Notes under the pieces: generated by a model
What the model saw: only the letters and a program-made list of their open reading frames with translations
What the model was told of the DNA's origin: nothing
The model's database searches: none
Position numbers and translations under genes: made by a program
Part shown: positions 55,002 through 64,000 of the stretch, one piece after another
Numbering within the stretch: the first letter of the stretch is position 1
Layout: each line of letters starts with the position of its first letter
Assembly: GCA_026214975.1 (NCBI GenBank)
Contig: CM047805.1
Span: 66,627,383 to 66,691,382 of the forward strand
From: Gentiana macrophylla
Taxonomy: Eukaryota > Streptophyta > Magnoliopsida > Gentianales > Gentianaceae
Reading direction: 5' to 3'
DNA length: 64,000 bases

Positions 55002-55530
55002 GAGAGAAACCAATCATTTTGGCTCCGGATGAGCAAGCAATATCGTTCACTCGCAGCGAGCTGGCAGGCCCACCCGGGGTGATGGAGTACATGTCGGAAT
55101 AAACGACTTCGGCGTCAACTGAGTCCTACTAGATACGGGGGCCGTTCGAGATATCATTTATCTGGAAACTCTGAAACAATTGAAGATTGGGACTTCGAGA
55201 CTGAGGCCTTATCTGGGGATGTTAGAGGGGTTTTCCATCGATAAGGTAACCATTTTGGGTGTCGTTGATCTGGACGTTGAGGTCACCGACCAACCTCCAT
55301 GCACTCGCACTACACAGCAATCTTGGGTATCCCATCTCAAAGGAAATTTCATATGGTTGTTTCGACACCCCACCAAAGGGAAAAATTTTATACTAATGAG
55401 GGAATTGGAATGGTGGTAAGATGCCCCAGGACCCTGCTAGACCATATGACCACGAATCGAAGTGACGTTCCGGCAAGAGGAATCTATAAGAGGCCTCAGA
55501 TCGAATCCTCCGAATCCGCTTCCCGACGAG
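55002..55530 (+). pseudogene. G1 aspartic protease, broken
   Basis: The active-site motif LLDTGAVRDIIYLETLK starts near 55126 (Asp codon at 55132), just after an in-frame TGA. 55180-55419 continues with RPYLGMLEGFSIDKVTILGV; the normal Y-N-x-I-L-G-R flap region is scrambled by frameshifts (LGIPSQRKFHMVVSTPHQ in another frame). Non-functional. Confidence 0.75.
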
Positions 55531-55550
55531 CCTGAATAGACACAATTGAG

Positions 55551-56684
55551 GTGGCGGAGGCTCGAAATGAGCCGAATCCGTCAAGAGAGGCGATGGAGAT
55601 CGACCGAGAAGAGAATAGAGGGCCGAAAAAAGTCATTTGCGAAACACTTCAAGTCAAAGACGAGTCCGATTTCATGGCACAAGATGAATTAATTGAGGTG
55701 GTCATAAATGAGAAATATCCTGATCAGAAAGTGAAAATAGGTGGGCAAATGGAAGAAAAGGAAAAAGAGGAGCTGATAGTAATGCTCAGGGAAAACCTGG
55801 ATGCTTTTGCTTGGGTAGTTACGGACATGAGAGGCGTAGAGCCCGAAGTCGCCCTGCACCACTTAAATGTAGACCCATGTTCCATACCCATACAGCAAAA
55901 ATCCCGCCAGTTCATTTAGGAGAAAAAGGAGGAGATTAAGGTCGAGATGAACAAGCTAGTCAAAGCTGGAATTGTCAAAGAACTCCAATACCCGACCTGG
56001 CTAGACAATGTGGTGATGGTTAAGAAGCACAACGGGAAGTGGCGCATGTGCGTTGATTTTACCGACTTAAACAAAGCTTGCCCGAAGGACCCCTACGAGC
56101 TGCTGCAGATCGACATACAGGTCGATCGAATCGCCGGGTTTGAAATGCTAAGTTTTCTAGACGCGTATTCCGGTTATCACAAAGTAAGGAAAGAGATGAC
56201 CACTTTCAGGGCAGCAGGCGTAATGTTTTATTATGAGATGATGCCTTTCGGTTTGAAAAACGCCAGATCCACTTACCAAAGAATGGTTAACAAGATTTTC
56301 AGTTCCCAAATTGGGAAGAATATGGAGGCGTACATCGACGACATGGTCATCAAATCTACCCGAACTGATCATATGACAGACCTACAGGAGACTTTCAACA
56401 ACGTCAAGACGCATTCTATGAAGCTGAATCCTGCGAAATGTACTTTCGGTGTTCAGGCCGGCAAGTTCCTAGGCTTCATGGTCACCCAGAGGGGAATTGA
56501 AGCAAATCCAGAAAAAAATTCAAGCCCCGGCATATATGAAGGAGCCCACTTGTGTGAAAGAGGTTCAGAGACTAAATGGAAGGTTCATAGCTCTGGGAAG
56601 GTTCGTCTCAAATCTACTGACAAGTGTCTCCCGTTCATCAAGATTCTCAAAGGGAATAAGAATTTTGAATGGACCGAGGAATGA
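55551..56684 (+). pseudogene. G1 reverse transcriptase
   Basis: One frame with a TAG at 55917-55919. Motifs: NLDAFAWVVTDMRGVEPEVA, then KLVKAGIVKELQYPTWL, VVMVKKHNGKWRMCVDFTDL, LSFLDAYSGYH, MPFGLKNARSTYQRMVN and the catalytic YIDDM near 56331, KFLGFMVTQRGIEANP. A frameshift near 56515 disrupts the connection to RNase H. Usual catalytic Asp residues are all visible. Confidence 0.88.
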
Positions 56685-57202
56685 TCGCAAGCCTTCAGAG
56701 ACATCAAGACTTATCTGGCAGGCCCTCCCCTGTTAGTCAGTCCCATACTGGGGGACGAACTTTTCTTTATTTAGCGGCCTCGGACCAGGCCATTGCTATT
56801 GTTTTTGTGAAGGAGGACGGGACCCTCCAAAAACCCGTTTATTATGTTTCAAAAGCCCTCAGTCCCGTTGTGAGCCGTTACCTAAATGCAAAAAAATTGG
56901 CTTACTCGCTTGTCATAGCAGCCCGAAAATTAAGGGCTTACTTTTCTTCACACACGATTGTCGTACTGACAAACGGTCCACTACGACAGCTGCTGCATAA
57001 GCCGGACCTATCAGGTCGTTTGCTACCATGGGCAATCGAGTTAACTGAATTCGACATCCGATACGAGCCCAGAAAAGAAATCAAGGCTCAATCTCTAGCG
57101 GACTACATAGTCGAAATGAGCTTCAACAAAGAAGAATCCGCTGGACAGCCTAGCTCGCCGAGTGTCGACGAATTAAATACCCCAAGAGTGGTCACTCCGT
57201 AA
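56685..57202 (+). pseudogene. G1 RNase H (first, gypsy-type)
   Basis: After a shift near 56750 the frame gives LYLAASDQAIAIVFVKEDG, KPVYYVSKALSP, RYLNAKKLAYSLVIAARKLR, VLTNGPLRQLLHKPD and SLADYIVE, ending at TAA 57202. This is the RNase H that follows RT in all gypsy elements. Confidence 0.82.
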
Positions 57203-57630
57203 AGGCCGAATCACTGTTGGCAGATGTATGTCGACGGAGCCGCGAGCCGAAATTGCTGTGGAGCCGGGATAATACTCTTGGAGCCAGTTTCGTCCGAAGA
57301 GATTGAGAAGGCCTTAAGATTCAACTTCACAACTTCCAACAACCAAGCCGAATACAAAGTGGTCATAGCCGGGTTGGAACTGGCCAAAGCAATGAACGTT
57401 GAAAACATGGAAGTTTTTTGCGATTCGAAGGTAATAGTATGCCAGATCAATGGTACCTTCGAAGCAAGAGACGAAGTATTAAAACAATATCTTAGTCTCG
57501 TCAAGAAACTGAGAAACAGCTTCAAGTACTGTGAGTTCCAAAACATACCACTCGAACGAAATGAATGAGCGGATTATCTGTCCAAGCTAATCTCCAAATA
57601 TGAGTTCAGTGACCCCTCGGTCATGTTTGA
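57203..57630 (+). pseudogene. G1 second RNase H (archaeal-type), marker of the Tat lineage
   Basis: 57224-57568 reads MYVDGAASRNCCGAGIILLE, then ALRFNFTTSNNQAEYKVVIA, then EVFCDSKVIVCQINGTFEAR and IPLERNE, with D, E, D of the RNase H active site in place. The usual N-x-x-A-D continues after the TGA at 57566. An extra RNase H of this type between the first RNase H and integrase is a known feature of Tat elements. Confidence 0.85.
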
Positions 57631-57873
57631 GTACCTAGAAGAGCCAACTGTCTGTCGGGCCGAGATAATGGATATCCAACCATCGATCCCTTGTTGGATA
57701 GACGAAATTAAAGTATACATAAAAAATGGGATATTACCCGAAGACACCAAGTAGGCCCAAGCCTTAAAGAAAGAGCGGCACGCTATACGGTCTTGAATGG
57801 AATTCTTTATCGAAGATCTTTTTCAAGGCTTCTACAACGTTGTGTCCGACCCGAAGAGGTACAAGGTATATTG

Positions 57874-58926
57874 ACAGAGCTACACGAAGGGGTATACGGA
57901 GGCCACCCCTCTAACCGCACTCTAGCCTAGAAAGTTTTATTAGCAGGATATTATTGGCCAAAATTGGCCGAAGACGTTGAAAGGTATGCTAAATGCTGCG
58001 ACAAGTGCCAGTGTTTCGCTGACATCCCAAGGCTATCCTCAGTAGAGCAAAGCATTGTCGTCGCCGCATGGCTCTTCAACATATGGGCAATCGATCTAAT
58101 CGGACCGTTGAAAAGAGGCCGGTCGAACTGTGAATACGTGGTCGTTGCTGTGGATTACTTCACAAAATGGATCGAGGCAAAAGCGCTTGTTAAAATCTGT
58201 GCCAGGGACATAATATATTTCATGCTGGATCAAGTTTGGACTCGGTTCGGGGTACCACGAGCTATTATATCTGACCACGGCCCGCAATTCAGAGATGAGT
58301 TCGATGAATTTTGCAAAGAGCACAACGTCAAACATTGGCAGCCGTCGGTCTACTATCCCCAAGGGAACGGTCAGGCGGAAAATGCCAATAAGCAAGTGTT
58401 AAAGGTGTTGAAAAAGAGCCTGGACGAGAAGGCCGGGAAGTGGGTAGACTACCTACCCGAAGCCCTCTGGGTGCTCCGGACAACCCGAAAGATAACAACA
58501 GGGGAGGCGCCATTTGCATTAACTTATGGGTCAGAGGCAATGGCACCGGTGGAAATGGCATTGCCGAGTATAAGATTCTCCCACTTCGATGAGGCCGACA
58601 ACATCACCAACCGACAGATCAAATTGGATTTTGCCGAGGAAAAGCGCCTAAAGGGTCATGCTCGGTTGGTTAATTACAAGCAAGCCGCAAAACGACACCA
58701 CGACAAGTGAATCCGTAACCACTCTTTCGCGGTGGGAGATTTTGTGCTGTGTAAGAGAAAGGCAACCGGCCAGCAAATGGACAAGGGAAAGCTGGCTGAA
58801 AACTGGGAAGGTCCTTGGGAAGTATCAAGGATAGTCAAGAGGGGGACGTACATCCTCAAAGACAAAGAAGGCCGTGAGTTCAATAGGCCTTGGCACGCCG
58901 ACAACTTGAAACGATTTTACATGTAA
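57874..58926 (+). pseudogene. G1 integrase
   Basis: The zinc-finger part (ELHEGVYGGHPSNRTLA, a TAG, then YAKCCDKCQ) leads into the core with WAIDLIGPLKRG, IISDHGPQF and QGNGQAEN (D, D, E present), and TGEAPFALTYGSEAM. After TGA 58708-58710 the same frame holds the C-terminal domain: VGDFVLCKRK and KLAENWEGPWEVSRI, ending RPWHADNLKRFYM at 58926. Two stops, no frameshift. Confidence 0.88.
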
Positions 58927-59179
58927 GGGAAATGAACTCAACCTTTCTCTAGAGACATTTCCTGTAAAGGCATTGAGCCCGTTTTATTATGATCAATCAA
59001 ATATTTTTCAAACATGAACAAATTATGTCTCCGACAAGAAAAGCTTGTCCGACACAGAGGAGGACGACCCGAAATCGAAACAAATAAGAGAAATTGATTG
59101 CAAAATGAAGAAAGTCAGTTTATTACAAATTGAGGGAAATTTTTACAATGGAGCAAAAAAAAGGTGAGAGCTCCATCTT
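58927..59179. other. Spacer after G1 integrase
   Basis: No gene is seen. AT-rich junction between the pol end and the antisense ORF region. Confidence 0.55.
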
Positions 59180-59990
59180 CTTCATTCATCCGCTTCAGGA
59201 TGAGCATAATATCGATCTATAGTAGGGCAGACCGGCATCCCTCAGCTTTTGATGCACATGTTTGAGATTATCCAGGCAAAAGGCAGTGGCAAAACATCAC
59301 TCCTCAAGGTAGCAAACTTGATTGCCTCAAAGTGGATAAGGCGACCACAGTTGATGGTCATCTCGGGAACCGAAAGAGCGTAAAGGACAAACTCCTCAGC
59401 ATCAGTAACCTAATTAGGGTCGGGCATACAAAAGACCCGCATGCTTAGGAAGTGCTTCCACTCCCTCTCCCTCCGATCCAACATGCCAGCCGTCACATCT
59501 GTGCCCTCAACCCACTCGTTCCTAAGAAAAAACTAGAGAGCGTCGAACCGAGTGCCGTAATGACCAGTCCTCTCCTCAAGGTCAAAAAAGGTTTTGTAAT
59601 CCTCAACATGATTAGAAAGTCCATAAAAGTCATTTATGGCGGCCGGGGTAAGTTCCACCGTCACCCACGAATGGTAACGGCGGTGGTGCGATCGGCATAG
59701 CCATTCTCTGACAGAGCAGAGTAGAACTCACGCACGTGGGTTAAGTTGTATGCCCCAGCCGGAGTAGTGACAAAATTCCTCCTGCCGTTAGCATTGATGG
59801 TACCCCCGGTAGCCTGGCCCGATACGGCCCAGATTAAATCTTCTCTCCACCTATGACCATGATCACGAAAGAAGGTCAAGAAGTTGTTTAGAGGCACAAG
59901 TGAAGCGGTGGCCCGAAAACAGACAAAAGGCTCAAAGGTATTGAGCCTTGATTGGAGGAGTCAGAGGAAGACATGGCAAAAGTTCAGAAA
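59180..59990 (-). pseudogene. G1 antisense ORF, copy near integrase (plant transposon protein domain)
   Basis: Minus-strand translation across frames: VPLNNFLTFFRDHGHRWRED, then VTTPAGAYNLTHVREFYSAL and TTAVTIRG, the V-R-E-F-Y...V-x-x-R-G signature. After stops and shifts, FVLYALSVPEMTINCGRLIH and ALPFAWII-like text follow, equivalent to the L-Y-A-I...I-N-x-G-x-L-I end of the domain. Antisense ORFs of this kind are known in Tat elements. Several stops; dead. Confidence 0.65.
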
Positions 59991-60509
59991 GCTCGAAGAA
60001 AGGGGAATGAAAATTTTTCAGAAAGACAAAGATATTCAGAAAAGTTGTGAGGTAGAAGGAGATGGTTTCACCCCTTTTGATAGACCCAAAAATCAAAAGG
60101 CGGGAAGACCAAAGGTCGCAAAGGTTCGAATTTGAATTCGAGCCTCTACAGTAACCGAGCCGACGCGTCGAAAAGAGCAGTCATAAATGCATCGGTTGGG
60201 CAGAGTCATTAAGACGTCGTTTGAATGGAGTTATGAGGCTTCATGATCCTCAAGAAACCAAACCGTCTGAACCGAAGCCGAACACAATCGACGGCCCCAT
60301 CAAAACTAGGGGGCCACTATCGGACATGAGAGAGTTTTGTTTTAAGAGTCGCTCTCATCCGCTAGGGAACGGGGGTCGCAGATAAAAGCTCAAAATTCTT
60401 AAACGCCAAAAACAAGAAAGCAAATGCAATATGGAAAAGATAACTTCATGATAAAACATAGCCGCAAAGGCCGATTTTTAAAAGGAAAAACAAAATGCAA
60501 GGCCTAAAG
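59991..60509. other. Spacer between the two antisense ORFs of G1
   Basis: No gene. It contains a polypurine-like tract in actagggggccacta (60305), like those further right. Confidence 0.55.
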
Positions 60510-61446
60510 CTAGTCGGAATCAGAATCGTCTATTGGCGAGTCCGAAACGACAAGTGTATGCTCCACATTTGCACGCGGCGGAACCGCCACATCATCGTGA
60601 GAAACAGGAATCCCGGGGGTGCGGACACTCAAGCGGGAAATCAACCTAGGAAAGGGGATAGGCCCATTAAGGTCTTTCTGGGCAGCAAATGTAATTATCG
60701 CCCGGTAAATTAGCAGACCCCAATCAATTTTGACATTATCGTCGGCCCGCATGATCGCATAGAGAAGATGCGACTAAGCCTCTGATATCTCCTCGGTATC
60801 AAACGAGGGCAGCACATGAGAATTGATAAATATTTTCCACACCCAGTTGACCTGGCGCATCTCCGAAGCATAACCCTCAGGAAAAGGGTCCCAATCACCA
60901 GGTAGCAGATGCCTAAGAGCAGCGGACCCATAAATCCTCCCCCTTAGCTCACTACCGAGGCCCATTACCGTCTCGTAATGCAAGTACGAGGGGACAAATG
61001 TAGTGCAAAGAGTTCGTTGATGATGGTAGGACTAATGGCAACATCAACCCCCGGAGAGGAACTACAGTGGGAGCGTTGTCGGTCAAAGCTAATATCGACA
61101 ACGCAGGGTAGAACTCCCACACCATGGTGGCGCTGTATGGCCCCCGAGGTGCCATCATGAAGCTAACCCACATTAAATGGGCAACGCGCTCACACTCATA
61201 ATTGATATTTCGAAAGTTAAAGCCCCTCTCAGCTAACATGGGAAGTTGACTGAAAATGGAGAAATAATTAGCAATGGCCATGGGAGAGGCAGTATGAAAG
61301 AAGGGAGAATCACCAAAGTTGGCCATGACTGTGGAAAAATGAAATCTTAGAGAGGATATATTCTGGGAAGAAGAGAAACAGAAAAAAGATGTGTTTGGAA
61401 AGAGGGCAAAGCTCCCTCCTTTTATAATGCGAAGGAAATGATCCAA
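60510..61446 (-). pseudogene. G1 antisense ORF, second copy (plant transposon protein domain)
   Basis: Likely start at MANFGDSPFF (61325); the frame is open upstream to 61446. Minus-strand motifs: LAERGFNFRNINYECERVAH, MVWEFYPAL and TVVPLRG, then after a shift near 60960 RGRIYGSAALRHLLPGDWDP, VNWVWKIFINSHVLP, a TAG (60774), HLLYAIMRADDNVKIDWGLL and IPFPRLISRLS, ending in an acidic Ser/Asp tail at 60510. It is the same domain as 59180-59990 but clearly diverged, so G1 carries two antisense copies. Confidence 0.72.
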
Positions 61447-62291
61447 CGGAGGAAATAAAGCCGAGCGGATGGCTAAGATTGAAAGTCGGTTCGAATTTCA
61501 AAATTAGAATAAGCATTAATGGCGGAACAGTTATCAGAACTGCCACCATCACTAGCGATCTCCGAAAAAGCCTGAAACGGTCAAAGAACAATAACTAATT
61601 TGAAGAGGAAGCTTTGCCTCAGAACGTGTCAGAAAAGCGGCAACCGTCAGACTTTATGGCTGAGAAATTTCAAACCTACTTTGACTGTACCCGCCTATAA
61701 ATATGGTCGGACACACTCAAATTAGGGGGCCGCAACAAAATTTGGAAGCAAGCCCTACAGGATCCCCTAGCCAGCGGCTAGCCTTATGTTCGTAGTTTCA
61801 ATTCAGATCTACGTGTAACGACAGCTCGAATTTCACTAAAAACTAGGGGGCGTACCAAAATTTACCGACCCGGATTGACTAAAGATTCAACAACCAAAGG
61901 ACTCAAAACAGATCGCTAGACATTATTGCTCTGATCGAGCTCATTGGTGACCCCATCTGAAGCAAGGGGGCCGCAAAGTGGAAAATTTTAACTTACGAAC
62001 TCGATCAAGCAGGCCATTTTGGCGACCTTGATGCAAAGGGCTCGCAACCTCACCAAAACGAAGGGGCCGCACACATATGAGCTACAACAACAAAAAACAT
62101 CGCAAACAAAACACAAAATAAAAGACAAGCAGCAACATTTGCGAATCAGTACAAGGATGATTACGAGTTTATCACAAATCAAGAAAAATCCAAAAACCGA
62201 AAGAAACAAGGTTTGAAAATTACAAACGGATCAGCCGGATTCACTTGTTAGAAGGGGGAGTCAGAGCATGATCTCCAGACAAGTTCAGAAA
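61447..62291. other. G1 3' untranslated region with repeated polypurine-like tracts
   Basis: No gene. AGGGGGCC/AGGGGGCG-like tracts at about 61724, 61845, 61967 and a shorter one at 62062. One of them may be the polypurine tract of G1, but none is followed by the LTR start TGATGCTG. It ends at the edge of a minus-strand copia LTR. Confidence 0.55.
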
Positions 62292-64000
62292 TGTTAGTAA
62301 TATCATCCGCAACGGAAGCGATTTAAGGATCTTGATCTATAATTTGCACGTAATAAAATAACTAGATCTACATCTACAAGGGGTTGTAGATATACCTCTT
62401 GGATCTCAAAATCCAAGTAGAAGAACCGCAAACAAAAGAAGGTGTGAAGAGCACCACGATCTTCCGCACGTGTGATCCAAGCAACTCCCGGTGGAAGGAA
62501 ATCCTCGTCTCGAATCCTCCCGATATGCTACCCGGAGAAATCTCCAAGATTTTCCCTTGCTCCCCTTGGCCGAAAATTTTCTTCTCCTCTCTAAGAGGTG
62601 AAGTCGAAAATTGCGTGTTGTTTATGAGTTGGGAGAACTCTCTTTATATAGGAGAGTAATCCTTGTCCTCCAAAAATTTTATTTTGCAAATAAATAAATC
62701 CAATAAATAAAAGATAATCCTAGAACAAATCTAGAATAATCTTTATCTTTATTTCTTACCATAAATATTTATCCAATAAATATTTTGTGCACATGTCTTA
62801 TTAATCAACAAGAAAACCAATTTCTTGTTGACTAAACAACACTCTTGGCCGAAATTCATCCTTGTGACCTAGTCACAATAATTTCGGCCATAACACACTT
62901 ATTGGGCCAAGATTATGAAAAATGTCTTCGACATATTTAATTATTTAGCCCAACTAATTTAATAGTCCACTAAACAATTAATTCACATATCGTTTTAATT
63001 AAATTCTAATAAGAACTAAATTAATATTATTAGGATTCGACGTCCAAGAATAGCTATGCTATATTGGAGGCACGTCGGGGACCATGGACTAATAATCAGC
63101 GGCTCCGATAAATCAAAAAAAATAATTATCTTACGAATAGAATAATTATATTCGATAAATCAATCACAGGAATATGCCACCATAATCCCGTGACTGCACT
63201 CCTCCGATTATGAGATTATATTTATCTCCTCACGAGAATGATAATAAGCGCCCATTGATATAATCATTACATATGGATTAATCCTCCATAGACTGTTCAT
63301 TCTAAATCGGGAAGTTACCGTTAACCCTTTTTAGAACCTCTTATCCTTATTTACCATTAACCCCGTAGTGATCAATTAATTCATACAACTCACTGGTAGC
63401 TAATCAGTGTAATATGAACTCGCATTTATCAATCGGTTTCTAGATTAACAAATAAGGGAATCGTTTATCTACTTCCATAAATGGAAGGAATGGATTCTGT
63501 ATCTGTGATAACACGTACTACTCACTCAATCCAAAGATAAATGCCAAGATGGGGTAATTCGGATCACAGACTCGAGTGTAATCCTTAACCGTCAAGTCAA
63601 ACCTCATACCGATTCAAGCAAATGATCGTGATCACTTCAGATTAAGATATATCCATAAATATGATCATCGATTGATTCGATAAGATTTCTCGATTACGGA
63701 ATTATATCGTGAACTCTATTCAAATCGGTCCAAATTTCTATATGATATATCTATCATATATAAATGCCCCACTAGGTTCTCTTAACCGAAAGTCCGGATA
63801 AGACAATCACACCTATTGTGTTCTGGGCCCATTAATAGCACGTTAAAGGAGAGACCCGATACTCTCGATTAATTTCACTACGGGCTAATTGTATTTTAAG
63901 TACAACTTCACTAACTCAATCCTCCCGTGTATATCCCATACACCGAAGTTAAGTGATTACATAAACAATATACTTTAGGGTTTTCTCAGTAGTGTAAATA
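62292..64000 (-). repeat. LTR of a second minus-strand copia element, runs off the window
   Basis: The left edge TGTTAGTAATATCATCCGC is the reverse complement of a typical copia LTR end. From about 63170 it matches 9190-10000 in the same order and orientation, with many substitutions and indels, so it is the same LTR family but probably not the partner of the 8280-10073 LTR. No initiator-Met primer site lies to its left, so I read 62292 as the outer end of a 3' LTR whose internal region lies beyond 64000. The ORF at 62399 lies inside it and is not a gene. Confidence 0.7.

Larger units (their letters stand above)
14794..62291 (+). mobile_element. Tat-lineage Ty3/gypsy retrotransposon G1, interrupted
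   Basis: The element comprises a 5' LTR (14794-15361), PBS, gag, an interruption by element C1 at 17172-54046, the rest of gag, protease, RT, RNase H, a second archaeal-type RNase H, integrase and a 3' region with antisense ORFs. Dual RNase H plus antisense ORFs downstream of pol identifies the Tat (Retand/Ogre-like) group. No 3' LTR is found before 62291, where a minus-strand copia LTR starts; the rest of G1 may lie beyond the window. Every ORF has at least one stop or frameshift. Without the insertion the element is about 10.6 kb in this window. Confidence 0.85.

Noticed and set aside
55299..55535. Separate gene overlapping the G1 protease
   Set aside because: It reads as the frameshifted second half of the protease (flap region), not an independent gene.
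62399..62659. 86-codon plus-strand ORF near the right edge
   Set aside because: It lies wholly in the copia LTR and matches its noncoding structure in the 8280-10073 copy.
8280..64000. Copia LTRs at 8280-10073 and 62292-64000 as the pair of one element
   Set aside because: Same orientation and family, but many substitutions and large indels differ, and no primer site adjoins 62292. Two insertions fit better, though a very old pair cannot be excluded.
1..64000. tRNA or rRNA genes
   Set aside because: The only tRNA-like strings are short primer binding sites directly next to LTRs; no cloverleaf or rRNA core was recognised.

Overview
The window is intergenic DNA from a large, repeat-rich flowering-plant genome, probably a eudicot. 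The evidence is plant LTR-retrotransposon lineages (Sirevirus-type Ty1/copia, Tat-type Ty3/gypsy with antisense ORFs, an Athila-like gypsy), a plant LINE, plant TATA boxes, microsatellites and AT-rich spacers. I see no rRNA, tRNA, CRISPR array or bacterial feature, and no convincing single-copy housekeeping gene.

Bases 1-8280 are old AT-rich DNA. They hold a small coiled-coil ORF with its own TATA box (667-1026), a LINE remnant with endonuclease and RNase H but no reverse transcriptase (1796-3280), a decayed paralogue of the coiled-coil ORF (4069-4410), a 32-copy 60-bp satellite with 300-bp higher-order periodicity (5840-7738), and a fragment of the putative plant transposon protein domain (7885-8281).

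Bases 8280-64000 are essentially one nested stack of LTR retrotransposons. (0) A decayed minus-strand copia element, LTR 8280-10073 and internal region 10074-14793. (1) A Tat-lineage Ty3/gypsy element, here G1, from 14794 to at least 62291. (2) A Sirevirus-like copia, C1 (17172-54046, TSD CAAAG), sits in the G1 gag. (3a) A minus-strand non-autonomous element X (22470-33550, TSD CTAGA) sits in the C1 reverse transcriptase. (4a) A non-autonomous gag-protease Tat element, T2 (23365-31037, TSD GGTAC), sits in the X ORF. (3b) A pol-less Sirevirus-like element C2 (36350-51165, TSD GTTCA) sits in the C1 envelope-like ORF. (4b) An Athila-like element G2 (37087-45064, TSD GCTAT), in which gag is joined directly to integrase, sits in the 5' LTR of C2. 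A second minus-strand copia LTR of the same family as layer 0 begins at 62292 and leaves the window. All five fully contained insertions have exact 5-bp target-site duplications, which fixes the order of events.

The elements form autonomous/non-autonomous sets. G1 has a full but broken Tat pol, whereas T2 has an intact gag, a protease and a spliced antisense ORF but no pol. C1 has the full copia gene order, including one uninterrupted RT-RNase H frame, whereas C2 keeps only a gag-tail-like ORF and an envelope-like ORF. G2 has lost exactly protease-RT-RNase H. None can move unaided; T2 is the best candidate for mobilisation in trans. Family names rest on motif recognition from the translated sequence; no database search was possible.
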